DNA of 64,000 nucleotides, taken from positions 62,001 through 126,000 of the forward strand of contig VZRG01001055.1 in NCBI GenBank assembly GCA_013397435.1, read 5' to 3'. A program made the translations under genes and the position numbers. The stretch's first letter is position 1; the number at the start of each line of letters is the position of its first letter. Below, in pieces: positions 12,001 through 24,100 of this stretch. This DNA is from Erythrocercus mccallii. Lineage: Eukaryota > Chordata > Aves > Passeriformes > Dicruridae. The notes below the pieces were generated by a model. That model was not told the origin of the DNA and made no database searches. It worked only from the letters and a program-made list of their open reading frames with translations.

Positions 12001-13119
12001 CAGAAAAAAAAATAGAATAAATGGTGTGAAGAGTTACTTCACAGTGTATGCTGCAGATGTATTACAGCTATGAATGAGCTCCCACCAGTGCTGTTTCTGT
12101 CAGTTAGGAGACAGGTCAGCAGTCTGTTCAGCAGTTTATCTGCAGCCTGCTTTCCAAAGGGGCAAACAGAGGAAAACTCTTCCCTGACTTTTTCTCAATC
12201 TATACCTTTAAGCCAGCTTCATAAGAAACTTTAATCTAATCTATCATTTACACCCCACCTACACAGTTCTCCTGCACACCTGTGCTCTGCATAGTCATCT
12301 GAAATTATACAGAAACACCTTGCAGAAAGTATGAATCAAAAACCCAATAATCTGACCCAATAAGCTTCTCATGATTAAGGAGTTACATGAGTTGATATAA
12401 TTTGCCCACTGTGTCTTAGTGAAATAAAGTGTAATGGTGTCTCTATCTGGTGAAAATATTTACTGAATTTAAAGAACATGTCAGAGGTTTTCTTATCAAC
12501 TCCTGATGTAGTTTAGCATGCCCACTGCAAAATTTATTGAAACATCATGTCTTAAACAAGCCTGTTCAGCTTCCAGTGTTTTTGACTTTTGGATGCAATA
12601 TGCTGTGGAGCAAAACTAGATGTTACAGCAATTGTTGCTTTATTCCATTGAAATGTACCATAATTTTCCAAGTTGTCTCTGCCTTGATGCCCTTTTATTG
12701 GAAAAAGGCAGCTTTCTGAATTTAATGTAAAGAATTTTCCAGAGCTCATCTGCAGAACCCTGAAAATCAGCATGAGTAACAACTAAGAAAAAGTACTAGT
12801 TTCTCTTTTGGGGTTAATCTGATTTGAATTATTTAGTGTTTACTGAAAATTTAAAGTTGGTACTTGGGCAATTTCTATGGATCAAACAAGGCACAATAGC
12901 TTCTCACTCTACAATAAGCAGTTTGTATGTATAAAACTATTATTGCTTGCTTTGCACATCCAAACATTCTGTTTTCCTTGGTTTCAGTATGGAATATTGA
13001 AGAGCTGATGTTCTATTATCTCCCTCACTAGTTTCAAATAAATTTGTACTGCTTATGAAATTTTTATTTGTCCTCTGCTTTTTGTGTCCTGGAAACCTGA
13101 AGGGAAAATTATTTTCTTT
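9004..13119. other. Unassigned unique AT-rich sequence
   Basis: No gene recognised. The longest open frame outside repeats in the window (129 codons, minus strand, 10300-10689) lies here. Its translation is rich in Phe, Tyr, Ile and Cys, as expected from AT-rich DNA, and shows no domain I know. No named repeat seen. Confidence 0.4.
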
Positions 13120-14650
13120 TTCATGGAATCATGGAAACTTAGAATCATTAAAGTTTGAAAAGACCTCTAATAACATCAAGTTCAATTATTAAGACAGCAC
13201 CACTGTGTTCATGACTACAACATGTTCCCAGGTTGCACAGCTTTTGAACTCTTCCAGGGATGGTGATTCAACTCCTTCCCAAGCAACCTGTTCCAATGCT
13301 TTGCAATTCTTTCAGTGAAGATTTTTTTACTAATATCTAAGCTAAACCACCCCTGGTGCAACCTGGGGCCATTTCTACTTCTCATATAAATTTTTACTTG
13401 AGAGAAGATGCTGATCCCCACCTGGCTACACCTTCCTTTTAGGTAGTTTGATAAGAGTGATAAGGTCCCCCTGAGCCTCCTTTTCTCCAGGTTAAAAACC
13501 CCCAACTCCTTGAGCCTCCTCACAGGACTTGTGCTCCAGACCCTTCACCAGCATCATTGCCCTTCTCTAATCATTCTCCAGCACCTAAGTGTCTTTCTTG
13601 TAGTGTGGAGACAAGAACTGCACACAGGAGCCAAGGTACGGCTTCACCAATGCTCAGTACAGATCACTGGCCTGGTCCTCCTGGCCACACTGTTGCTGAC
13701 AGAGGGTAAGATGCCATTGACCTTCCTGGCCACCACATGCTGGCTCGTATTAAGCTGCTATTGACCAGCACCTTCAGTTTCTTTTCCGTCAATGTCTTTA
13801 ACAATCCCTCTTTCCCAAGCCTTAGCACTGTCTGGGGTTGTTGTGACCTGAACTTCTGACCCAGTATTTCACCTTGTTGAACTTCATCCAGCTGGTTTTG
13901 GCCCACAAATCCAGCCTGTCCAGATCCCTTTGCAGAGCCTTCTGGCCCTCCAGCAGGTCTACACTCTTGCCCAACTCCACAAATGAGAGGACACTCAATC
14001 CTCTCATCCAAACCATTGATAAAAATATTGAACACTTGACACTCAGGACTGTTCCCAACCCTGGGGAACACCACCAGTGACTGAACACAAATTAGATTTA
14101 ACTCCATTCATCACATGCTCTGGGCCCAGCCATCCAACAAGTCTTTAACTCAGCCAGCAATGCATCCACCCAAACCATGAGCAACCAAGATCTGAGGGAA
14201 AATGAGAGTAAGAGAATGTCAAAAGCTTTGATGAAGGCAGGTGGACACATTTACAGCCTTTCCCTCTTCCAACAAGCAGGTTAGCTTGTCATAGAAGGAG
14301 ACCAGGTTAGTCAAGAAGGATCTACATTTCATAAAACCATATTGTCTGAGCCTGATCCCATGGTCATGCTACATGATGACACACAACATGATCTGCTCCA
14401 TTGCCTTGGCTGGCACTGAGGTCAGACTGGAAAGCGTGTAGTTTTCTGGATCTTCCTTCCTGTCCGTCTTGTTGGTGTGTGTACATAATATTTGCTAAAT
14501 TCCAGTCACTTGGGTCCTCCCTGGTTGGCCAGGTCTGCAGGTTTGAAAACTGACTGAAAATTGTTTGGCAAGCTTTTCTGCCAGCTTCCTCAAGACTGGT
14601 AGTTGGGTATTTATCACATTCATCAAAATCTGTTCCATTTTTAACCAGAA
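13120..14650 (-). mobile_element. CR1 LINE, 5'-truncated copy: reverse transcriptase plus 3' UTR
   Basis: The minus strand reads through the second half of CR1 ORF2 into its 3' end. Landmarks from 14650 downward are as follows: the 'DW..ANI' and 'NY..SLTSVPAKAMEQI' segments near 14520-14390; 'FNIFINGLDERIE' near 14020; 'LQRDLDRLDLWA' and 'MKFNKVKY' near 13940-13860; 'LGVFNLEKRRLRG' near 13500-13460; and 'KHWNRLLGKE' near 13300-13270. It ends at 13120 with the CR1 terminal motif, seen on the plus strand as CATGGAATCATGG...AGAATCATT. There are many stops and frameshifts, and the FADD-containing block is not intact. The 5' truncation is typical of incomplete reverse transcription. Two overlapping frames here of 88 and 147 codons are remnants of this ORF. 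Confidence 0.92.
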
Positions 14651-16635
14651 CAATGACACATGTGCATGTAATAAAAATAAATCAAAGGAGGATTCCTTCC
14701 TCTGAGGAAGCTTAACATTTCTGTAACCAGAGAGGATGTGGAGAAAAGTTTATCAGATTTTAAAGTAAAGATACTGCATGAATAATTATCACAACTAACT
14801 TCATCTTAAGGTAAGGTTATGATAAACCCATGTCTAAGACTAAGGTATATATTTAGCTCTGGTACTTGACTCAGAAATTAATGCAATTGGCATCTGTAGT
14901 ATCATGGTTTTGATCTTTTAAAACACATATGATACATACAAAATATGATTTTTTAAAACACATATTTATTTATGAGTGGCTTATTTGAACAATTTAATAG
15001 AAATTCTAAATAGATAAAATACAATTGGAAACAATTACTCCTTCATATTACTTGTTCTATTCAATAAAATGGTTTAATTTGTAAACTTATCTTTCACATT
15101 TACATCAAGATATGCATGAATGTTATGCATGTCAAAAACATGATATCACCAAGAAGTAAATTTAAGAGCAAAGCAAATATAATTTGTAAAACTTGGCTGA
15201 CCTGTTAATGTTCAAAGCCATTCTTTCTCTTCAAGGCCTTCTGAGAGCTTTCAACAAACAGTAAAAAGGGGCGCAAATCTTGCTATATAGAGCCAAGCCT
15301 GTCATCACCATATGGACATTTTCATGAAAACCACACATGATCAGGGTGTGAAAAAACAGATAGAGGACAATAAATTCCTCAGTGCTTTGGTTACAGAGTT
15401 GCTATTGTCCTGTCATACTTGTGAGAAGCATGTGGGTGCTCTGGACAGCAAGCAGACCCTCTAGCAGGCCCACAATGCTCTCTTTCACTATGGCTTTGCA
15501 GAGAATTGTACCACATATGAAAAGGAAACATGATGAAGAGAGAAAGGTGCAGTAGGTACTCCCCTTAATCTATGTTTTCTGTGGCTACACCTGCAAAAAA
15601 CACAAAGGATTATTAACATCCACTGACTTGACTAAATTAATTCTAATTCTATCACAGAAATGCTTGCAGAAATCTGCTTCTCTTCTATACATGTAAAGGC
15701 TTAGCTAATCCAGCCATCATCTGCACAATATACAAACGTGATAGGAAATGTTTTTCTTTAAAAGTAAAATACTTGCACACCTGAAAATTTTCCAACATTC
15801 AAGAAAATGAAATTTTTCAATGAAAATATAGTTGAATGTTTTTTAGATGAAAGAAGATACAGCTGATTTGTTCTGATTCTGTCTTCTCAAAATGTCTTAT
15901 TCATCTCCAATATTTTAGATAACTTCTGTCCCACAAAAAAAACCCCAGTATATGGATCTGTGAAGTCATACTATTCTCTCCTTCCTGTGGTACCAGTGGC
16001 CCATTTGGATTAGTGTATTTGAGTACATGTGCATTGATTTTACTAGATCCAAACTGATTTCCAGCCCTTGAAGAGGCAGTCCATCTTCCTCTCTTTCAAT
16101 GCAAGTCACATTATCTGCCCATTCAATAATAGAAGTAGAAGAGCTTTCACTCAAAGAGCATAACTAGGTATTTGAAGTGGATGATTATGCTAAGAAATCA
16201 AGATTAGAAACCCACCTTCTCTTGATATATGTGCATAAAATCAGAGTAGTTTTCATGCATTAAAACTTTGAAGGTCGCTCTCTTTTTAGAGCATTTAATT
16301 TCTGAATGAAACAAACTTTAGGTACTCCACTACTACTTAACATTTGTAATTTATTAGCAATAAATAGGCATACTGATAAAGAAGCATAAATTTTTAGAGT
16401 TCTCTCTAATTTATGTCAAGCAACAACCAACTCCAGGCATTGGCTGTTTTGAGATAAAGACACATCATCTTCTAGTGCAGAAATCTTACAGTTAAGGGTT
16501 AATGCTGACAGTCTTATCAATCCTATTTGCCTACAGATTATAAAAGCCTTTCAGTTTCATTTGTGTTGAAAGACAGTTTGTGATGATTTACAAGTCAGTT
16601 ATAAGTTCAGATTTGAAACTTTACGAGTAATAACT

Positions 16636-16719
16636 GCTGCAGTGGCCAAGTGATAAAGCCTCAAACAGATTTTGAGGAGCTTTAGTCTGAGTGACGCTGG
16701 TCCCAGACCAAACAGGGTA
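16636..16719 (+). other. Degenerate tRNA-like sequence (possible old SINE head)
   Basis: An A-box-like TGGCCAAGTGATAAAGCC (16643-16660) is followed by a perfect 6-bp stem with a 7-nt loop (CCTCAA / TTGAGG, 16659-16677) in the anticodon-arm position. A B-box-like GGTCCCAGACC (16699-16709) differs from the consensus at two positions. Spacing is close to that of a tRNA. The acceptor strands (16636-16642 and 16713-16719) do not pair, T33 is missing and the T-stem is incomplete, so it cannot be a working tRNA gene. It may be a relic of a tRNA-derived SINE or a chance match. Confidence 0.2.
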
Positions 16720-19700
16720 ACATCAGGCATTAGATCCACTTTCACTGTGCTACAGACCTTAACCTAGTGGAAGAAAAGGCTACATCCCTCCGGGTACCCC
16801 TGCAAAGTTCCTGCAAAGAGTACGAATCTCTGCATGACAGAGATTTTGTAGGAATCATTGTAACCATGCAGGAGAGAGCAGGTAAGGGAAAGGGCCTACA
16901 TCGAGAGGAACAAAGTCTCTGCTGGGGCTGCTTTACATTGACCTCAGGCATGGGGCAAGTCACTAGTCAGCCAAACAGAATCATCATGGCCACTAGGCTG
17001 TTGAAATGGAAGAAATATAAGGCAGAAAAGTAAGGGCAAAAGGAGTTGTGATAGCTTCTTTTAAACACTCCACATTCCTGAAATACATACATGTGTCTAT
17101 GTGGATGTTTTTCATAAATATGTTCTAAGTATATGGACAGATAGAACTTAGTAATCACTGATTTCATTGAGACAATATATACTTTGTGACTTCTCTCAGT
17201 GTTAATTTCATAGGATGTTTAATACCTTGGCTGTGCCTTGGCAATGCTACTATGCAGAAACCTATTTACATTGTGGACAAGTATGACCTTATTTATAGTA
17301 TATATTTGAAAATCTCACTGGGATGCACATTTTTGCAGCCAATTAAGTTGGCATAGTCTTCTGGGAAAAGCAGTGAGAAAAGTCCCCATTACTCAAAAGC
17401 AAAGAAATGTAGACTTCCTTTTAACAGATTAATAATAACTTTTTTTTTTTAATACAAAATTTAGTTCCACTTTAATAGTCTCAGAAGAATAAATATTATT
17501 TTCCATGTACAAGTGTTCCAAGGAACAAGATTAGTATTTCAATGGGTCAGATTGTATTTTCTGAGTTATTATAATAGTTTATCATAAGACATGAGGCCAT
17601 TGATCTGGGTAATAGTTTCAAATTATGAAAATAATGAATTTTATTCCAAGTTATTCTCCCAACATGACCAAATATCCTGAATTACACTAGCTGTTTTATA
17701 AATCCCAGTCATCTATGGGAGTGTATTTGGTTTCAGGGTCTTTTTGATTGAAATGGTTTATGATGAAATATCTGTGGTTTAGCACCTTGCTTAGCCAATC
17801 AACTTTTGGGAGGCCTGTTTTGGGATTTTTTAAATTTTGTTTTGTGTCTCCTTTTTAAACAAAGGAAATATACCACTTAGCTGTCACTTCTGTAGACTTC
17901 AGAGATCTTGGATTTTAATACCATTGCTCTGTTATGAAATAACATTAAGGTAGATGTAGCCATTTCTTTAAAAATGTAGCTTTATATTTTGATAGAAAAG
18001 TATGGATGCTCCTTTCAAGGAAGTGAAATCAAATTGTAGTAAGAGCATATGTTTTCTAGCATGAGCTTTAACAGTTCAGTGATGCTGGAGGGTGGTCAAG
18101 TCTGAAGATAAGCAACAGAAACAGTAAGCTTTTTCATTATGTGTAAATAAAGATGGTGTGTCCAGCCAGGACAGGGTGATTTTTTGCAGTAGCCAGGAGG
18201 GGGTATGTCCAGGACCCCGAGGTTATTCTATACCACTTCACATCATTTTCTAGGGATGGGGGGAAGGCTCTCTTCCATGTGGGAACAGCATGGTAACAGA
18301 GAGCAGTTGGATATTTTCAAGGGCATTACATAATGAATCATTTACCTCTTTCTTGTACCCTCTGCCATTAGTATTGTTGCTGCTACTGTTTGTTTTGTCA
18401 TCTCATTGGTTTTTCCAGTAAATTGTTCTCATCTCAACCCACAGTTTTCACCTTTTTTGCCTCTAGTTCTCCTCTCCAGCTTGTTCCAGAGGAGGTCAGG
18501 GAGAGAGGTGAATTAGTGAGCAACACATGGTTTGGAGCGGTTTCAGTGGGAACATTAAATTGTAGAATACCATTCTAAACTACAACAGCTTTACTGTTTA
18601 TCCGTGGTTGCAAGCAAATTGACATCCACTTTCAAATATTGAATGTGATGAAATGCAAGGCCTTGGAACTGCTAGCAGACAGTTAGCTCATTATGTGACA
18701 TACTTGGGGCTCTCAGTTTGTTCTACTGAGATTTATACAGAAGAAATTAGTAATAATAATGATCCAGATGAAAGAACAATGTCTATTACATCTCTAGACA
18801 ATGCAAACACTTTTTAAGGATATGTTAATTCAATTAGTTCAGTTAAAAAAATACACAGCAAACTTATTTATGGAGATAAAAAAAATTTGCAAAACACTTT
18901 ATCAAAATATTTATCTCTGCCTGAAGGTCAGTTTAAGATTCCAAAACTCTGCCAATTTTTGTACTTTATTTAAAACGGTGTCCTTCAATACCCTGTATAT
19001 TTTAATAATGTTTCCATCAATTTTCTAAGACTAAAGATCCAGATGCAGGTTTACCCATATATTAATAAATTCCCTGGAATACTGTATTACCAAAAAGTTT
19101 TCTTAAATGCATTTTATCATTTTAGAGATCACACTGTTTTTAAAATGCCATTTTCCAGCTATTGGAAAGTCCAGGAAGCTATTGCATTAATTAGCTGATT
19201 TTAAAACAAAATGTCGCCTTTATTATGACCTTGCTTTCTCTTGAGACTTTCAACCGCAGTTCGAGTAAATCAAAAATATCTCGGTTATAAGGGGACTAGT
19301 CAATTGCAATGAACTCAGACAGTTATACATTTTCTCCTTTAGGAACTATTCCTGGCTCTCTGAAACACTATTCTCATTTCCTTATACAAAAATGTGTAAA
19401 ACCTGAACACCTTTTCTCCCTTGACAAAAGGAAGAACCAGCTGTGGCTCAGCCTGTGGATCTAGATCTCAAACACACATTTGTGTTAACTGCTGCTTCTG
19501 TACAAACCCATATAACTGGGCATAGTCAAGTTTCACTCTCGTGAGGGTTGCTTCACTGATGAACACAGTAGAAATGAATACCTTACCAAGAATAATCCAA
19601 ATTAAAAAATAACAAGAAGTTGAAACATTGATTATCACTGGACTAACAAAGTAAGGAAAGGATTAGACTGAGGGGTTTCTTTCACATCTGTCCCTTTCAA

Positions 19701-19838
19701 TGTACACAATATTATGCAAATAGAGCAAAGGCTGGCAGTGAAGAAACTTGTTTGCCCTTCATAGATGGAAAACTCTACTGAAAGATGCTCTCTTCTATGT
19801 CCATAGCTACATTCACTAATCTTTAACATTAATCATGC

Positions 19839-19856
19839 TTTTTTTTTTTTTTTTTT
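19839..19856. repeat. Poly(T) run, 18 nt
   Basis: A simple homopolymer run. No retroposed body is identified next to it. Confidence 0.9.
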
Positions 19857-20519
19857 GCCTTTTGGATAACAGTAAAGAGAACATCCATTTTCTTGCTTTT
19901 TTAATGAATATATGCACCTGTAGGGTTCATCCAGTGGTGTTGGTAGAGCTCCCCTAGTCACTGAAAGTCTCTATCAACTTTGAAGAATAATTTAATCAGC
20001 AAAAATCACATATGAGTGGAGAAAGGAAAATGTAAGAGAAGAATCTTGGAAAACACAGGCTTGGCAGCTTCAGTTTAACCTCTGCCCCTAGGAAAATCAA
20101 GAAATAAATCCTCACAGAAGACATCTCCAAACACAAAAGAACAAGGAGACAATTAGGAACAGCTGAACTGGATTTTCCAATACCAAAAATAGATCACATA
20201 ACTGGATCTATAGTGTTTGGTCTACCTGCTTTAGAGAAAAATTGGCTACAGTTTTATGAAAAAATATGGAGAACAAAGAATTTTTTTTACATTGATGTTA
20301 CCAAGGGTTTCAATACAGTAATAAGTTAGTTATTTCAAAGAGATACACTGTTCAAAGTGAGCAAAAGGAATGAGTTTTTGAGTCTAGAGAGTAGCATAGT
20401 GGGTAGTTTTTAGTGATGTTGCTCAAGGTTTCAAAATGTGAACATCTTCTTCAATTACCTTTGTAGTAATATTATCAATATTATCAAGTTGGATGCCAGA
20501 TTTTGGGGAAGAACTGATA

Positions 20520-21125
20520 ACATGACCATAAAAACAAATAAATTGGAGGAATGGCCTAACGGGAGCTATATAAAGTTTGTAACCATGCTGAAATTATGGA
20601 TCTAGGATGGAGCAAAACGTGGATGAGTCGGGACAGGTTGGGGAAGTGATTATTTCCCTCTATTTGACATTAATGGAGTTACCTCTGAAATATTTGTGTC
20701 CAGTTTTAGACTTCCTGGTGCAGAGAAATTGGGATGAGACCAGTAGAGGGCCATTGGGTTGATTAAGAGTGTGGGAGAGATGGCATCTGAGAAGAGGACT
20801 AGGAAACTGGCTTTGTTTGGCCCAGAAGCCAGCTAATTACAGCCTTCCTCTGCCTAAAGCTGGGTTAAGATAGAGCCAGACTGTACTCAAAGCTAAAAAG
20901 CTAAAGGACCAGAGGCATCATAAATGGTTTAAAGCAGGAAATGTTTGGGATGGTTTTAAGGAAATCCATGGACAATTAAAGGTTGTCCAGATAGGCTAAA
21001 GTGTCTCAATCCATGGAGACCTTTTAAACTTGATATGACACAGCCCTGAGAAGCTTGATGTAACCGTCACATTAAACTTGCTTTTGAGGCAGGTTAGCTG
21101 GATTCCAGAGGCCTGGAATACAAAC
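20520..21125 (+). mobile_element. CR1 LINE fragment, 3' end of ORF2 and 3' UTR (old)
   Basis: On the plus strand this follows the CR1 order. A segment at about 20620-20720 matches the DNA for 'IIPLYSALVRPHLEYCVQF' (GGAAGTGATTATTTCCCTCT). A segment at about 20730-20820 corresponds to 'LERVQ.RA.KLI.GL'. Then come the 'KT RLDKAL' end near 21010-21060 and the Gly/Trp-rich UTR end GGATTCCAGAGGCCTGGAAT near 21100. Strongly diverged, with multiple stops and indels. The left boundary is uncertain. Confidence 0.7.
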
Positions 21126-24100
21126 TAGTGCTCTAGCTATGAAGGGAGAGCAATGATTTTCTCCTGATGATCAAGTTCAAAGGCAGCTGATCAGTGTAGG
21201 TAGGATGCATGCAGACATGGGGCAAGGATACACTGAGAAATCTAATGTACATATAAGTCTGAGTAATCAATAAAACAGATTTGAACTTACTTGCTCACAC
21301 TGCCTAGGAAGCTAACTAAAGTGGACCCTCTCTGAGTCATGGGATATTGTCAGCTGCAGCTCTCTCCAAAACACCCAGAAACAGGCAAACTACCTTTTCC
21401 TCATTATTACTGTAATAAATAAAACCAAGCACTTTTGAACACTAATCTTTTATGGAGGTGCACTTTACTAATGACTACATAAGGCAGGGGGAATTACTAA
21501 TGTATCTGCACTTAATTCTGACAAAAGGTTACCTTTCAATAGACTAAGAAATTCCTAAATGGATTTTTTGTTAAACTATTAAACAAATAGACCTTTTGTT
21601 ACAGTTTCCTTCTTTCCTAATGCAGATACCTGACTGTTAAAGTATATACTACCTTGATGCACGTTTCCAACAAAAACAACTATGAGCAAAGTGAGTACAT
21701 TTTTGATTATGGTTCTAAACTATAAACTGGATCACACAGCCTTTGATACTCTGAACTTCACCAAAGTACTTAAATAGCTTATGTCTTAATTTCATAATGA
21801 TTAATAAAAAAATCCTGTGTTTAAAAGGTTGAAAGTGAGAAAGAGAATATTTTAAGTTTCAGTGCTTAGGCAGTAAACAAGTAGTACAGTTCTGGTCATA
21901 ATGAAGCAGGTCACCAAACCAAGACACTATAAGACAAAGAAGTCATGACCTCTAAAGTCATTGAATCTTTTTTCTTGCTGTTTAAGATTGAGATGAGAAA
22001 CCTAAGCTGAAATTAACTAATGGGCTTTGAAAGTTCCTCTGGAGGCTTAATGAACTCAATGAGAGGAAAGTACATTGCAAAACTTTTATGGCTCAATATT
22101 AAAGTTTGTATTTCATACACACTTACTCTTTAACCAGAAAGCCCAATAAAGAGTCCCAACGCACAGTAGAATTGTAATTCTATTATATAGATAACCTCAA
22201 ATAATACATCATTTCAGTGATAAATGGGGACTTTGTGAGACCAACCATTCCAGAGAACCCCTCATGGAGAAAAGAGATGACACAAAAAACTTACCTGAAT
22301 TGCAACTTAAAGGATTGTGGTCATATCCCAAACCTGCAGCTGAGTAATCCCCAGTATCAAAGGACTCATTCAGCCTGTATTAGACTGTGTACCAAAGGCC
22401 TAGATGGAGCTCAAACTGCTCCCCATATCTAAGGTTAGGCACAGGGTGTGTGAAAAAGAAGTTCTTAAGAATTGCATTTTCATTCCTTCCAGATTTCAAC
22501 CTTATTCCAAGTTCACATAAATACAATCAATATTAATCATCAGAACAGACAATCCCATGTCTACCCTGAGTTTCCAGGGTACCATACAAGCATCAGACCT
22601 TATAAAACAGCCTATGGTAGATCCAATGTGCATTCAAAATTATTTTTATTCTTCCTGAACATCTCCAGTTTTTGAGTTTTCCAGAAGACTCTGAATGTAA
22701 AAGTGAGGGACATCTAAGCCAAGGTTAAAAGAGGGAAGGCTTATTGCAGCACTGAACTTGAAGGATTTTGTTATGGTTTTGTTCTTCGAAATCTATACAT
22801 ACACACACACAAAAAAATCTGTTTGATTTCAGAGGATTTTGGATAACAAAAAGATGGTTTATTGCAGTCCCTGTAGCTGGTTTCTGATGATACCACACAT
22901 TCTTTGGGGTAGCACTTAGATCATACACTTCCCATGAGTTGTTTGGTTCTCTCGGTAACAGGAGGACTTACAGACGCAAGAGTAAATATCTTCTTTGCTA
23001 CATTTTTTAGCAAGACTGCTGCTTTCTCCATGTTTTTTTTTGTTCTCTCACCCCTATCATGATGGCAGTGACTGTTATTGCTTCTATTTATTGCAACAGC
23101 AATATCTCCAGGTTTTTCTTTATTGATAACATTTACTGTTGCCCATCATAGTAATAGTGCACTAGCTTTATCATTCTGTTCATCTGCTTTAACTCCAATT
23201 GGAGCACTGATCTCTTTTGTTCTTTTACCACATCTGATGGTTGAGGCCCTGTTTTTACACCCTGTTGTTACACTTCCCTGTGTCTTCATCAATCCGATCC
23301 CATTTTTTTTCTCAAAAAAGTGTTTGAAGAAAATTAGGAGAGTAGAAAAGAGGTGGGAGATTTTTCCATTCTTCACCTTGCTTTTTTTATATGAACGTCC
23401 TTTATCTAGAGCAACAACTATAGTATTATTTTAAGTGAAAAATAAAAGAAACAGGTAGGACTAAACCCAGTCCTGTTTGCTTTTGTTTAGACTTGTAATT
23501 TCAGCTTTTGTTTCAGAATATCAGGAAGCAGTGTTTTTATTTTGATGAAAATTGAGGAGCTTAAGCTTTGCAAAAAGTTGTTTCTTACTGTCTATCCAAA
23601 ACTTCAGAGAAAAATTTCAAGAAACTTAAGTTTCATTTATTTATTTTTTTTCCTAATAGTGTAATTGTTTCTTATTTTTAATTGCACATTAAAGACACAA
23701 CAGAATTATGCAATTGAGTAGTGATATATGACAACAAAATTGACCCATGATCAATTGGGATAAAGCAAGTAAGTTAAAATTCACCTCTTTCAGGCTTTTC
23801 TTATTTATTTCCAGAAAAACTCTACAGCATTAATAGAAGATATATAAGTTATAAGAACAAGAATTGCCCAGTAATATCTAATTTTAATTTACCACCTTTT
23901 TAAAAATATCTGTCACTATGCTGGGAAATGTATATTTACTGAGAATAACAATCTATAGGGTTACCATCTCTTACAGATTTATTTAGCCTTTACAGTAATT
24001 TCATATCACAAGGAAAAATAAAAAGAAATAACACGCTGGAAAACCATTGCTTATAAAATAAAAATCTGTGCCATGAATTTATGTCAGAGTGCTCTATCCT

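Larger units (their letters stand above)
14651..20519. other. Unassigned unique AT-rich sequence
   Basis: No gene recognised. It holds a degenerate tRNA-like stretch (16636-16719) and a T18 run (19839-19856). Around 19190-19330 there is a CpG-containing stretch with an ATTAATTAG motif that looks less neutral than its surroundings, but this is only an impression. Confidence 0.4.

Noticed and set aside
23078..23434. 118-codon hydrophobic plus-strand frame resembling a membrane protein
   Set aside because: T-rich DNA yields Phe/Leu-rich frames. No family resemblance, and an overlapping antisense frame is also open.
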